Shown: in pieces, positions 42,848 to 51,950 of the stretch
Layout of the letters: every line of letters begins with the position of its first letter
Numbering within the stretch: position 1 is the first letter of the stretch
Assembly: GCF_006715045.1 (NCBI RefSeq)
Contig: NZ_VFML01000002.1
Span: 930,001 to 994,000 of the forward strand
DNA: 64,000 nt
Direction: 5' to 3'
DNA from: Amycolatopsis cihanbeyliensis
GTDB taxonomy: Bacteria; Actinomycetota; Actinomycetes; Mycobacteriales; Pseudonocardiaceae
Notes under the pieces: generated by a model
Told to the model about the DNA's origin: nothing
What the model saw: only the letters and a program-made list of their open reading frames with translations
The model's database searches: none
Program-made: the position numbers and the translations under genes

Positions 42848-43189
42848 ATGGGCAACATGAGGGACGCGAAACATCCGGCGACCGCGGAGATCAGCCTCAC
42901 GCGGGTGCTCGCCGCGCTCAGCGACCCGATCCGGCTCGGGCTGGTTCACCTGCTCGCCGACGGCGAGGAGCGGGCGTGGAGCGAGCTACGGGTACCGGTG
43001 GCCAAGTCCACGCTCAGCCATCACCTGAAGGTGCTCCGCGACGCGGGCGTCACGCGCACCAGGCAGGAGGGAACCCGCTGCTTCGTCCGGTTGCGAGCGA
43101 ACGACCTGCGGGGCAGATTTCCCGGCCTGCTGGACGCGCTGCTCGACACCGTCCGGGCCGAGGACATCGGCACCGAGGTCGGCGCCTGA
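42848..43189 (+). CDS. ArsR-family repressor
   Basis: A 113-residue winged-helix repressor: LAALSDPIRLGLVHLLADG at the start and KSTLSHHLKVLRDAGVTRTRQEG as the recognition region. No CxC metal site in helix alpha3, so it is not a classical metal sensor. It probably represses itself and the divergent SDR gene via the palindrome. ATGs at 42848 and 42857 are both possible. Confidence 0.88.
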   Translation: MGNMRDAKHPATAEISLTRVLAALSDPIRLGLVHLLADGEERAWSELRVPVAKSTLSHHLKVLRDAGVTRTRQEGTRCFVRLRANDLRGRFPGLLDALLDTVRAEDIGTEVGA

Positions 43190-43225
43190 GCCACACCCGT
43201 CGACCGCCCGCAACGAGCGGCGCGG

Positions 43226-43653
43226 CTATTTCCTCGCGGTAATCTGCCGCACCGACCAGGAATCGCCGTCCGGGTCGGTGCAGAAGACGAACCCGACGTT
43301 GTTCAGGTCCTCCCCATCACGGCTCGACCGGAAACCCGATCCTTCGGCCACTCGTACCTCGCTGACCGCGACCCGTTCGCCGCAAGCTGCGCGCGTGCCG
43401 CATGCACGTCCGGGACCACCAGTTGCAGCCCCTTGAGCGAACCGGGCCGCATGCCCTCGCCGATGCCCGTACCCACCACGACCGAGCACCCCGATCCCGG
43501 CGGGGTCAGCTGCACCACCCGCAGTTCCTCGTTGATCCGGGTGTCGTGATCCAGGTGGAAACCGAACTGGTCGGCGTAGAACCCCTTCGCTCTGTCCACA
43601 TCAGACACGGGAACGACGACGACTTCCAGCGCAACCCGAGCCGCGAATGCCAT
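43226..43653 (-). pseudogene. VOC/glyoxalase-fold protein with a one-base frameshift
   Basis: The minus strand encodes a VOC-fold protein of about 142 residues in two frames. From ATG 43653 it reads VVVVPVSDVDRAKGFYAD to LVVPDVHAARAQLAANG; then the frame must shift to read VAVSEVRVAEG to the normal ending FVFCTDPDGDSWSVRQI. Restoring one G in the run GGG at about 43377-43385 joins the two halves. This is a recent mutation or a base-calling error in a G run. It is divergent from an ArsR gene with 18 bp between starts, a classic regulated VOC pair. Confidence 0.8.
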
Positions 43654-43671
43654 ATCGGTTATATTACTAGT

Positions 43672-43989
43672 ATGGCAACAGCTTTCGCGGCACTGGCCGA
43701 ACCACGTCGGCGCGAGATTCTCGATCTGCTGCGCACCGGAGAACGGCTGGTCGGTGACCTGGTGGAGCGACTGGAGGTCACCCAGCCGGCGGTATCCAAG
43801 CATCTCAAGGTGCTGCGCGAGGCCGGGCTGGTCGAGGTCCGCCAGGACGCGCAGCGGCGCTGGTACCGGCTGCGCCCGGAACCGCTGGCGGAGGTCGACA
43901 ACTGGATCGCGCCGTACCGCGCGCTGTGGCACGACCGGCTCGATGCCCTCGAGCGGCACCTGGACGCCATGCCGGACGACCCAGGTTGA
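43672..43989 (+). CDS. ArsR-family repressor paired with a VOC gene
   Basis: A 105-residue winged-helix repressor (FAALAEPRRREILDLLRTG, then VTQPAVSKHLKVLREAGLVE). It lacks metal-binding Cys residues and belongs to the group that controls adjacent VOC or SRPBCC genes. Its start is only 18 bp from the VOC start; the A+T-rich gap with the TACTAGTA palindrome (43665-43672) must hold both promoters. Its stop codon lies inside a 12-bp tandem repeat array. Confidence 0.88.
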   Translation: MATAFAALAEPRRREILDLLRTGERLVGDLVERLEVTQPAVSKHLKVLREAGLVEVRQDAQRRWYRLRPEPLAEVDNWIAPYRALWHDRLDALERHLDAMPDDPG

Positions 43990-44032
43990 CGACGAGGTTG
44001 ACGACGAGGTTATTGACGAGGTAATTGACAAC
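43985..44032. repeat. Four 12-bp tandem repeats at the end of the ArsR gene
   Basis: GTTGACGACGAG, GTTGACGACGAG, GTTATTGACGAG and GTAATTGACAAC follow each other. The ArsR stop codon TGA is in the first unit; in the +1 frame the array reads as Val-Asp-Asp-Glu repeats. A 12-bp array could expand or contract without altering reading frame. Confidence 0.75.
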
Positions 44033-44057
44033 GAACGTTCGGCCGAACGGCAACCGG

Positions 44058-45035
44058 TCAGGGCTCCGTGGGGGCGGCCGGCTTCACGCCGGTGATCATG
44101 ACGTTGTAGAACAGCTCCCGCGGCAGCACCTTCGCCAGCAGTTTCCGATCCACGACGGACAGCCGTAGCCAGGCACGGTAGGCGAACCATCGCCAGCGCA
44201 GGGTCAGCTTCTCCGGCGGAACGGCCGCCTCGAAAGTCCGGATCGGCCAGCCGAGCAGGGCCGCGGTGAACTCCTCGGTGACCGCCTGGACATCCACCGC
44301 ACCCGCGCCCAGTGCCGTGCGCTCCAACTCCGTGGGATCGAAGGTGTGCAGGTCGACCACGGCCTCCAGCGCCGCGGCACGGGAGGACTCGTCCAGTTCC
44401 TCCTGCGGCCTCCGCCAGGAACGCAGGGCGGGCAGCCGGGTCAGGTTGGTGGTCAGCCACCAGGTGAACTGCCCCAGCCGGCGGGCGTAGGAGTCCCCGA
44501 TCCTGGTCGGCTCGCCGGCGAAGACGAACCGGCCGCCCGGTTTGAGCACCCGCAGCACCTCGCGGAACGCGGCCCGCACCTCGGGAATGTGGTGCAGCAC
44601 CGCGTGCCCGATCACCAGGTCGAAGCTGTCGTCCGGGTACGGGATGCGCTCGGCGTCGGCCACCCGGCCATCCACATCCAGGCCGAGGTTCTCGGCGTTG
44701 CGCAGCGCCACCCGCACCATGCCCGGCGAGAGGTCGGTGACCGAGCCACGCTTGATCACCCCACCCTGCATCAGGTTCAGCAGGAAGAACCCGGTACCGC
44801 TGCCCAGCTCCATCGCGGTGGGGTACGGCCAGTCCGCCTCCCCGGCCACGGCACGGAACACGTCGGTTGCGTAGGAGATGCAGCGTTCGTCGTAGGAGAT
44901 CGACCACTTCTCGTCGTAGGTGCCGGCCTCCCAGTCGTGGTACAGCACGTTGGCCAGCTTCGGATCCCCGTAGGCCGCCTGCACCTGCTCGGCGGTGGCA
45001 TGCGGGTTGGGTGTGGGGTCGGTCGTGTCCGTCAC
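44058..45035 (-). CDS. Class I SAM-dependent methyltransferase
   Basis: A 325-residue methyltransferase. Motif I is AMELGSGTGFFLLNLM (~73-88), followed by VTDLSPGMV and ERIPYPDDSFDLVIGHAVLHH (the UbiE-like post-I and II motifs). The start (DPKLANVLYHDWEAGTYDEKW) is typical of a family well conserved across mycobacteria and relatives. It lies downstream of enoyl-CoA hydratase on the same strand (7-bp gap), hence an operon. The acceptor is unknown, perhaps a lipid. Confidence 0.88.
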   Translation of the reverse strand: MTDTTDPTPNPHATAEQVQAAYGDPKLANVLYHDWEAGTYDEKWSISYDERCISYATDVFRAVAGEADWPYPTAMELGSGTGFFLLNLMQGGVIKRGSVTDLSPGMVRVALRNAENLGLDVDGRVADAERIPYPDDSFDLVIGHAVLHHIPEVRAAFREVLRVLKPGGRFVFAGEPTRIGDSYARRLGQFTWWLTTNLTRLPALRSWRRPQEELDESSRAAALEAVVDLHTFDPTELERTALGAGAVDVQAVTEEFTAALLGWPIRTFEAAVPPEKLTLRWRWFAYRAWLRLSVVDRKLLAKVLPRELFYNVMITGVKPAAPTEP

Positions 45036-45042
45036 GGGCGGC

Positions 45043-45828
45043 TCACTTGCCTTCGAAGGCGGCCTTGCCGGGACCGTTCTCGATGAACGACTGCATCCCG
45101 GTGGACTGGTCCTCGGTCGCCCACAGCGAGACGAACAGGTTCGTCTCCAGCTTGAGCCCGTTGCGCAGGTCCAGGTCGAGGCCGCCGTCGATCGCGGCCT
45201 TCGCCGCCTTGAGCGCGACCGCGGGCCCCTTGGCGAACTGCGCGGCCCACGCGTGCGCCGTGGCGTACACGTCGTCCGGGGCCACGACCTGATCCACCAG
45301 CCCCAGCGCGAGTGCTTCCTCGGCCTTGACGAACCGGCCGGTGTAGACGAGGTCCTTGGCCTTGCTCGGGCCGATCAGGCGGGCGAGCCGCTGGGTGCCA
45401 CCCGCGCCGGGGATGATGCCGAGCTGGATCTCCGGCTGCCCGACCTTGACGTTGTCCCCTGCCACCCTGCGGTCGGCGGTCAGCGCCAGCTCGAGTCCGC
45501 CGCCGAGGGCGTAGCCGGTGATCGCCGCCACGGTCGGCTTGGGGATCTCCGCCAGCGTGGTGAGCGAACCGGACAGCGCTGCCCCGAACTTCGACATCTC
45601 CACATAGGACTTCGCGGCCATCTCCTTGATGTCCGCACCACCGGCGAAGGTCTTCTCCCCGCCGTAGAGGATGACCGAACGCACGTCGTCCCGGTCGGTG
45701 GCCTCCCTGGCTGCCTCGGCCAACTCGGCCTGCACCTGGTTGTTCAGCGCGTTGACCGGCGGCCGCTCCAGCCGGATCGTGCCGACCCCGGCCTCGACCT
45801 CGAGACGTACGAACTCGCCCACGCCCAT
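45043..45828 (-). CDS. Enoyl-CoA hydratase/isomerase
   Basis: Crotonase-fold enzyme of 261 residues that hydrates 2-enoyl-CoA in fatty acid degradation. The oxyanion loops FAGGADIKEM and TGYALGGGLELALTADRR are intact, as is the catalytic region GQPEIQLGIIPGAGGTQRL with its two Glu positions typical of a true hydratase (EchA8-like). It is the first gene of an operon with the methyltransferase. Confidence 0.92.
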   Translation of the reverse strand: MGVGEFVRLEVEAGVGTIRLERPPVNALNNQVQAELAEAAREATDRDDVRSVILYGGEKTFAGGADIKEMAAKSYVEMSKFGAALSGSLTTLAEIPKPTVAAITGYALGGGLELALTADRRVAGDNVKVGQPEIQLGIIPGAGGTQRLARLIGPSKAKDLVYTGRFVKAEEALALGLVDQVVAPDDVYATAHAWAAQFAKGPAVALKAAKAAIDGGLDLDLRNGLKLETNLFVSLWATEDQSTGMQSFIENGPGKAAFEGK

Positions 45829-45887
45829 CCTCCTCGTAGTGCCGACACCCGCGGGGCTCCCCGCAGGCTACCCGTCAGTAGAACACG

Positions 45888-46709
45888 TTACCGGCGCCGG
45901 GCGAAGAAGCGCGCACCGGAACGCTCCAGAACCAGGTCCTGACCGAAGGTGGCGGAAAGGTTCTCGCCGGTCAATACGTCCTCGAGCAGGCCACCGGCCA
46001 CCATCCGCCCCTCGGCCAGCAGTAACGCGTGGGTGAACCCCGGCGGAATCTCCTCCACGTGGTGGGTGACCAGGACCATAGCCGGGGCGTCCGGATCCAT
46101 GGCCAGCGTGGAAAGCCTGGCCACCAGGTCCTCCCGGCCGCCGAGGTCGAGCCCGGCGGCCGGCTCGTCCAGCAGCAACATCTCCGGATCGGTCATCAGC
46201 GAGCGCGCGATCAGCGTGCGCTTGCGCTCGCCCTCGGAAAGGGTGCCGAAGGTGCGCCCGGCGAGATGCTTGATACCCAGCGCGGCGAGCAGCTCGTCCG
46301 CCCGCTCGGTGTCCAGCGTGTCGTAGTCCTCCCGCCAGCGGCCGAGCACGGCGTAGCCCGCGCTCACCACCACGTCCCGCACGGTCTCGTCCGCGGGCAC
46401 CCGGCCGGCCAGCGCGGCGGAGGTGAACCCGATCCGCGGCCGGAGCTCGAACACGTCCACCCTGCCCAGCCGCTCGCCGAGCAGGTGCACCGTGCCGGTG
46501 GTGGGGTGCAGCTCGGCCGCGGCCATCCGCAGCAGTGTGGTCTTGCCCGCACCGTTCGGGCCGAGCACCACCCACCGCTCGTCCAGCTCCACGGACCAGT
46601 CGACGTCGGCGAGCAGCTTGTTACCCCCGCGCCGGACCCCGACACCAGACATATGCACCACGAGGTCGTCCAGTTCCGCCTGCTCGATCTGCTGCGTCGG
46701 CTCGCTCAC
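45888..46709 (-). CDS. ABC transporter ATP-binding protein
   Basis: A 273-residue soluble ABC ATPase with Walker A GPNGAGKTT (~47-55), signature LSEGERKR (~150), Walker B MLLLDEPAAGLD and the switch His in VTHHVEE. No permease is adjacent; similar stand-alone actinobacterial proteins of this length occur beside enoyl-CoA hydratase. The GTG at 46709 is preferred to an in-frame GTG further up because a family-like start begins there. Substrate unknown. Confidence 0.87.
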   Translation of the reverse strand: MSEPTQQIEQAELDDLVVHMSGVGVRRGGNKLLADVDWSVELDERWVVLGPNGAGKTTLLRMAAAELHPTTGTVHLLGERLGRVDVFELRPRIGFTSAALAGRVPADETVRDVVVSAGYAVLGRWREDYDTLDTERADELLAALGIKHLAGRTFGTLSEGERKRTLIARSLMTDPEMLLLDEPAAGLDLGGREDLVARLSTLAMDPDAPAMVLVTHHVEEIPPGFTHALLLAEGRMVAGGLLEDVLTGENLSATFGQDLVLERSGARFFARRR

Positions 46710-46824
46710 AGGGTCATTGTCACTGACTCGGGGCACAGCCGTCACGACGACCCACCCCTCCGCCCGGTGTCCAGCTGATGAGAAGCTGACCGCAGCGCCC
46801 GACGACCGTGGCAGCATCGGATCC

Positions 46825-46935
46825 GTGATCGAGTTCGCCCCCGTGTCGCCCCGCCCCTGCCCGGCGTGGGCCCTGTGGCGCGACCGCGCGGTCGACCTCC
46901 TGCTGGTCGCGTCGTGCGGGTGTACCGGCCGCTGA
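46825..46935 (+). CDS. Cysteine-type leader peptide upstream of cysteine dioxygenase
   Basis: A short frame from GTG 46825 (or GTG 46843) encodes 30-36 residues ending RDRAVDLLLVASCGCTGR before a TGA. This end matches the pattern of the putative leader peptides found before sulfur-metabolism genes of actinobacteria (R-x-x-x-VDL-x-x-VAS-x-x-C), which in mycobacteria act as cysteine-responsive attenuators through Cys codons. The frame ends 44 bp before the cysteine dioxygenase start. Translation and function are inferred. Confidence 0.6.
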   Translation: MIEFAPVSPRPCPAWALWRDRAVDLLLVASCGCTGR

Positions 46936-46979
46936 TTCGCCGTACACCCGGTCCCGACGCACCCTCTTGGAGAATCCCG

Positions 46980-47516
46980 ATGACCCAGTCGATCACCCCT
47001 GCCGAAATCCACCCGCGGATCACCGATCCACTGCTTCCCGACCTGCTGCCCAGTGAACGTCTACTGTGGACCCCTCGGCAGCTCGCCGAGCTGACCCGCA
47101 CGGTCGGCGGCGAGCTGGCCACGGCGCTGCGCGGCCTGCTCCGGTTCGACGCGGACCAGCGCTGGTGGGCACGGCTCGCCCTGACCGACGGTGTGGAGCT
47201 GTGGTTGCTGTCCTGGCTACCCGGCCAGCAGACCAGGCCGCACGACCACGGTGGCGCCGCGGGTGCGTTCACCGTGCTGCAGGGTGAGCTGACCGAGGAG
47301 TACCGCTACCCCGGCGGCCCGATCCGGCAGCGGGTACACACCGCCGGTGGCGGGCTCGGATTCGGCGCGGGCAGGGCCCACCGGCTCGGCAACGCCAGTG
47401 CCACTCCCGCGGCCAGCGTGCATGCCTACTCCCCGCCGCTGGTACCGACCAGGGAGTACTCGGCCCTGGCCGAAGTGCCCGCCGAGATACCGCCGCTGCC
47501 GGTGGTCGTCCCGTGA
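46980..47516 (+). CDS. Cysteine dioxygenase (cupin)
   Basis: A 178-residue cupin that oxidises cysteine to cysteine sulfinate. Iron ligands: HxH in RPHDHGGAAGAFTVLQGEL (cupin motif 1) and the His of GRAHRLGN (motif 2). The ATG at 46980 follows TTGGAG. It overlaps the rhodanese gene (GTGA), so both act together in disposal of excess cysteine sulfur. A Cys-rich leader peptide upstream suggests control by cysteine supply. Confidence 0.87.
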   Translation: MTQSITPAEIHPRITDPLLPDLLPSERLLWTPRQLAELTRTVGGELATALRGLLRFDADQRWWARLALTDGVELWLLSWLPGQQTRPHDHGGAAGAFTVLQGELTEEYRYPGGPIRQRVHTAGGGLGFGAGRAHRLGNASATPAASVHAYSPPLVPTREYSALAEVPAEIPPLPVVVP

Positions 47517-47932
47517 CCGCACGCGTCGACGAGGTGCTCGCCACGGCGAGATCCACTGTGGACCGTGTGGGTCCGGAGGAGGCACTGCGCCTGCGGGCGG
47601 GCGGTGCGTTGCTGGTGGACATCCGACCGGCCGGCGACCGGGCGGCGGAGGGAGAGATACCCGGCGCCGTCCCGGTCGAGCGGATCCATCTGGAGTGGCG
47701 GCTCGACCCTTCCAGCGAGCACCGGCTGCCGGGAGTACGTCCCGACCGCGCGGTGGTGGTGATCTGCAACGAGGGTTACGCCTCCAGCCTGGCCGCCGCC
47801 GAGGTCAAGCGGCTCGGGCTGCCAGGGGTGACCGATCTGGTCGGCGGGTTCCGGGCCTGGCGGGCGGCGGGCCTGCCGACGAGCGGCTCAGGCCAGCACC
47901 ACCTTGCCGAGCTCGGCGGGGCTGGCCAGTAG
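47513..47932 (+). CDS. Rhodanese-like sulfurtransferase
   Basis: A 139-residue single rhodanese domain with active-site Cys in VVVICNEGYASS and the start motif LLVDIRPAGDRAAEGEIPGA. It moves sulfane sulfur, presumably in the same cysteine catabolism as the overlapping dioxygenase. The last 15 codons overlap the 3' end of glgP on the other strand, an unusual convergent overlap of 45 bp. Confidence 0.9.
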   Translation: MTARVDEVLATARSTVDRVGPEEALRLRAGGALLVDIRPAGDRAAEGEIPGAVPVERIHLEWRLDPSSEHRLPGVRPDRAVVVICNEGYASSLAAAEVKRLGLPGVTDLVGGFRAWRAAGLPTSGSGQHHLAELGGAGQ

Positions 47933-50431
47933 CGAGTGCTTCGGTAGCACCCGCACGGTGTAACCGAGGGAGCCCGCCCGGGGCAGCCGCAACGAGGCGC
48001 CGAACCCGCCGCCGCCCTCGGGCTCCATCGGCACCACCACCGGATCGAGCAGGTCGTCGGTGTCCCCCACCCTGCCCAGCAGGGCCTGCACCTGCACATC
48101 GGAGGGATCGAGGCCGGCGAGGTCCACCCGGGCGCGTACCCGGATCTCCTTGCCGACCACCAGGGTTTCCGGTGTCTCGACCAGGAACTCGGTGTCGAAG
48201 ATGCGCACCCGGTTCCAGGCGAGGTCGATCCGGTCGCGGTACGCGGCGAGCGAGCGGGCACCGGCACCGGACTCCTCGAGCGCGGCGGTCACCGCGATGG
48301 CCGCGGGCCGGTAGTAGGACTCCACGTACTCTCGCACCATCCTGGAGGCCTGCACCCGCGGCCCGAGCGTGTCCAGCGTGTGCCGGACCATGGACATCCA
48401 GCCGGCGGGCACCCCGTCCGGCCCCCGGTCGTAGAACAGCGGCGCCACCTGCTGCCCGAGCAGGTCGTAGAGCGCGGCCGCTTCCAACTCGTCGCGGCGC
48501 AACGGATCGCGGATCCCGTCCGCGGTCGGGATGGCCCAGCCGTTGCTGCCGTCGTAGTACTCGTCCCACCAACCGTCCCGGATGGACAGGTTCAGTCCGC
48601 CGTTGAGCGCGGCCTTCATCCCCGAGGTGCCACAGGCCTCCAGCGGTCGGGTGGGGTTGTTCAGCCAGACGTCACAGCCGCGGTAGAGGTACCGCGCCAT
48701 GGCCATGTCGTAGTCCGGGAGGTACACGATGCGGTGGCGCACGGCGGGATCGTCCACGAACCGGATGATCTGCTGGATGAGCTGCTTGCCGCCCTCGTCG
48801 GCGGGGTGGGACTTGCCGGCGACCACGATCTGGATCGGATGCTCCTCGTCCAGCAGCAGCGCGCGCAGGCGGTCGGGGTCGCGCAGCATCAGGGTGAGTC
48901 GTTTGTAGGTCGGCACGCGACGGGCGAAGCCGACGGTCAGCACGTCCGGATCGAAGATCGTGTTGGTCCAGCCGAGTTCCAGCGCCGAGGCGCCCCGCTG
49001 CAGCCAGGACGCGCGCGCCCGGCGACGCACCTCGGCCACCAGCTTCCCACGCAGGTCCCGCCGCAGGTCCCACAACTGCTGGTCGCCGACCTCGGGCCGG
49101 GCGCTCGGCTCGCCCCCGTCGTGCCCCCACTCCTCGTCGCTGCCGCCGAGCAGGGCGCTCATCTCCCTGGCCACCCAGGTGGGTCCGTGCACCCCGTTGG
49201 TGACCGCGGAGATCGGCACCTCCGGATCGTCGAAACCCGGCCACAGCCGGGCGAACATCCGCCGGGACACCCTCCCGTGCAGCGCGGACACCCCGTTGGC
49301 GCGCTGGGCGAGCCGCAGGCCCATATGCGCCATGTTGAACATGCCGGGGTTGTCCTCGGCACCGAGCGCGAGGACGCGGCGCACGTCGATGTCCGGCAGC
49401 AGCCTGCCGTCGCCGAAGTAGTGCTGCACCAGGTCGACGGGGAACCGGTCGATACCCGCGGCCACGGGGGTGTGCGTGGTGAACACCATGCCCGCCCGTA
49501 CCCCGGCCAGTGCCTCGTCGAAGTTCAACCCGTCCGCGGCCAGGATCTCCCTGGCCCGTTCCAGCCCGAGGAAGCCCGCGTGCCCCTCGTTCATGTGGAA
49601 CACCTCGGGCTGCGGATGCCCGGTCAGCTCGCAGTAGCGACGCACCGCGCGCAGCCCGCCGATCCCGGCCAGGATCTCCTGGCGGATCCGGTGGTCGGCG
49701 TCACCGCCGTAGAGCCGGTCGGTGACCCGGCGCAGGTCCTCGTCGTTGGCCTCCACGTCGGTGTCCAGCAGCAGCAACGGGATCCGGCCAACCCGCGCCT
49801 TCCACACCTGGGCCCACAGCCGCCGCCCGCCCGGCATCGCCACGCACACCTGCATCGGCTCACCGCCGGGTTCGGTGACCAGGTCCAGCGGCAGCCCGCT
49901 GGGGTCGATCACCGGGTAGTGCTCGACCTGCCAGCCGTCCAGGGACAACGTCTGGCGGAAGTAACCTGCCCGATACAGCGGGCCGACCCCGACCAGCGGG
50001 GCACCGAGATCGGAAGCGGCCTTGAGATGGTCCGCGGCGAGCACGCCGAGCCCACCGGAGTAGTTGGGCAGCGCCTCGGTGACCCCGAACTCCATGGAGA
50101 AGTACGCCACGGCCTCCGGCAGCCCGCCGGCCGCCGCCTCGCGCTGGTACCAGCGCGGCTCGGTGAGGTAGCGCTCCAGGTCCGCGGTCGCGGCCCCTGC
50201 CCTGGCCAGGAACTCCTCGTCCTCGGCGAGTTCTTCCAGCCGTGCGGGCGGAACCGTGGTCAGCACCCGGAGCGGGTCCTTCACCTGCCGAAACAGCTCG
50301 CCGTCGATGGAGGCGAAAAGGTCACGGGTCGGCGGGTGCCAGGTCCAGCGCAGGTTGGTCGCCAGCGCGCCAAGGCCGGTCAGTCGCTCGGGCAGGCTCG
50401 CGTGCACGGTAAACCGGCGGACTGCTCTCAT
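47888..50431 (-). CDS. glgP: Alpha-glucan (glycogen) phosphorylase
   Basis: GT35 phosphorylase of 847 residues that releases glucose 1-phosphate from glycogen or maltodextrin. The N-terminal DUF3417 domain (~10-125) and the catalytic core with PLP-lysine region EACGTSGMKAALNGG are present, along with FHMNEGHAGF and NPTRPLEACG. Length is as usual for the actinobacterial short-type GlgP. The ATG at 50431 fits the conserved MRAVRRFTVHASLPERL start. It is monocistronic, divergent from a lipoprotein gene. Confidence 0.94.
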   Translation of the reverse strand: MRAVRRFTVHASLPERLTGLGALATNLRWTWHPPTRDLFASIDGELFRQVKDPLRVLTTVPPARLEELAEDEEFLARAGAATADLERYLTEPRWYQREAAAGGLPEAVAYFSMEFGVTEALPNYSGGLGVLAADHLKAASDLGAPLVGVGPLYRAGYFRQTLSLDGWQVEHYPVIDPSGLPLDLVTEPGGEPMQVCVAMPGGRRLWAQVWKARVGRIPLLLLDTDVEANDEDLRRVTDRLYGGDADHRIRQEILAGIGGLRAVRRYCELTGHPQPEVFHMNEGHAGFLGLERAREILAADGLNFDEALAGVRAGMVFTTHTPVAAGIDRFPVDLVQHYFGDGRLLPDIDVRRVLALGAEDNPGMFNMAHMGLRLAQRANGVSALHGRVSRRMFARLWPGFDDPEVPISAVTNGVHGPTWVAREMSALLGGSDEEWGHDGGEPSARPEVGDQQLWDLRRDLRGKLVAEVRRRARASWLQRGASALELGWTNTIFDPDVLTVGFARRVPTYKRLTLMLRDPDRLRALLLDEEHPIQIVVAGKSHPADEGGKQLIQQIIRFVDDPAVRHRIVYLPDYDMAMARYLYRGCDVWLNNPTRPLEACGTSGMKAALNGGLNLSIRDGWWDEYYDGSNGWAIPTADGIRDPLRRDELEAAALYDLLGQQVAPLFYDRGPDGVPAGWMSMVRHTLDTLGPRVQASRMVREYVESYYRPAAIAVTAALEESGAGARSLAAYRDRIDLAWNRVRIFDTEFLVETPETLVVGKEIRVRARVDLAGLDPSDVQVQALLGRVGDTDDLLDPVVVPMEPEGGGGFGASLRLPRAGSLGYTVRVLPKHSLLASPAELGKVVLA

Positions 50432-50525
50432 GCTCTGCGACGATAGCTCGCCGGGCAACTGATCGCGGTCGGGCCCGCACCGGGTGTTGGCGCACCCGGA
50501 CGGTCGGCCGACGCGGCACGGTTCC

Positions 50526-51950
50526 ATGCAGCAGAATGAGGTGGTGCGCAACCGGCCGATGCTGATGCTGGTGTCCCTGCTCGCGCTCGCGGCGCTGACC
50601 ACGTCCGGATGCGCCGAGCGGATACCCGGCTCGGCGCGGCAGAGCACGACCCTGCTCCTCGACCACGTGCAGCGGGGCACGACCTCCCTGGTGCCATCCG
50701 ACTTCGTGCGGGGCAGCGATGGGGGCGAGATCGACACGCTGGCCGCGACGGTGATCACCGAGGTCCGGGCCTTCTGGCGGCGCGAGTACCCTTCCGTGTT
50801 CGGTGAACCCTGGCGGGAGCTCGAAGGGGGCTTCGTCTCGGTGGACACCGCCGACGCGGGCGCCCCACCGCCGCCCTGCACCCAGTCCGCGTCCGACGTC
50901 GAGGGCAATGCCTACTACTGCCCGGCGGAGGACGTGATCGTGTGGGACCGCGCCGCGCTGCTGCCGGTGCTCACCGAGCGGTACGGGGCGGGCGCGGTGA
51001 TGCTGGTGCTCGCGCACGAGATCGGGCACGCCGTACAGGCCAGGGCCGGGGTGACCGGTCGGTCCGGGCGCGCCGACCCGCGGCTGTATCCGACGATCGT
51101 GCTCGAGTCGATGGCCGACTGCTACGCGGGGGCGTTCCTGCGCTGGGTGGTCGACGGCGACTCCGGGCACCTGCGGCTCGCCGAGGACGAGCTGGACGCG
51201 GCGCTGCGCGCATTGATCACCTTCCGGGACCCGATCGGTACCGACAACAGCGAGCAGGGGGCGCACGGCGACGCCTTCGACCGGGTGTCGGCTTTCCAGG
51301 ACGGGTACCAGGCGGGCACGGGGCCGTGTTCCCGGATCACCGCGGAGAACCGCACCTTCACCCAGCGCGCGTTCACCAGTGCCGGTGACCTGGAACGCGG
51401 GGGGAACCTGCCGCTTCAGGACCTGCTGGCTGCGATGACCGAGGACCTGGACGCGTACTTCACCGGGATCGTCGGCACGACGGGTGCCCCGTGGTCGCCG
51501 CCGGAGCTCGGCGAGGTGCCGACCGAACCGCGTTGCACCCGCGGCGGGCAGGGCGGAATCGCCTACTGCCCGGACGCGAAGGCGGTGCGGGTGCACACCG
51601 AGGGGATGCTCGGCGAGGTGCACGCGGGGATCGGTGACTACGCCGCGGGGACACTGCTGGCCAGCCGGTACGCACTCGGCGCATGGCAGGCGACCGGGCA
51701 TCCACTCACCGGCAGGAAGGCGCAGCGCGGCGCGCTGTGCCTCGCCGGCGCCTACACCGGCTCGCTGCTGCGACCGCAGCGCGACTTCACCGTCTCCCCC
51801 GGTGACCTCGGCGAGGCGGTGCAGCTCCTGCTCCTCTACGACTACCCGGCCCGGGACGTCGACGGCGGCTCGCTGACCACCGGGTTCGCCCGGATCGCCG
51901 CGTTCCGGGCCGGGGTGACCGCCGGGGCGGGCGGCTGCGGTCTCGGTTGA
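50526..51950 (+). CDS. Lipoprotein neutral zinc metallopeptidase
   Basis: A 474-residue extracytoplasmic protein with lipoprotein signal (hydrophobic residues then TTSGC) and a zincin-like domain with HEIGH (VLAHEIGHAVQARAG), the third ligand likely the Glu of ESMADCYAG. This is the neutral zinc metallopeptidase group. The start could be ATG 50526 or GTG 50541/50544. The next gene encodes a paralogue of the same order of domains, a tandem duplication. Substrate unknown. Confidence 0.85.
   Translation: MQQNEVVRNRPMLMLVSLLALAALTTSGCAERIPGSARQSTTLLLDHVQRGTTSLVPSDFVRGSDGGEIDTLAATVITEVRAFWRREYPSVFGEPWRELEGGFVSVDTADAGAPPPPCTQSASDVEGNAYYCPAEDVIVWDRAALLPVLTERYGAGAVMLVLAHEIGHAVQARAGVTGRSGRADPRLYPTIVLESMADCYAGAFLRWVVDGDSGHLRLAEDELDAALRALITFRDPIGTDNSEQGAHGDAFDRVSAFQDGYQAGTGPCSRITAENRTFTQRAFTSAGDLERGGNLPLQDLLAAMTEDLDAYFTGIVGTTGAPWSPPELGEVPTEPRCTRGGQGGIAYCPDAKAVRVHTEGMLGEVHAGIGDYAAGTLLASRYALGAWQATGHPLTGRKAQRGALCLAGAYTGSLLRPQRDFTVSPGDLGEAVQLLLLYDYPARDVDGGSLTTGFARIAAFRAGVTAGAGGCGLG

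Noticed and set aside
48380..50446. Long open frame on the plus strand opposite glgP
   Set aside because: Shadow of the phosphorylase gene; no domain and repetitive His/Val/Arg composition.
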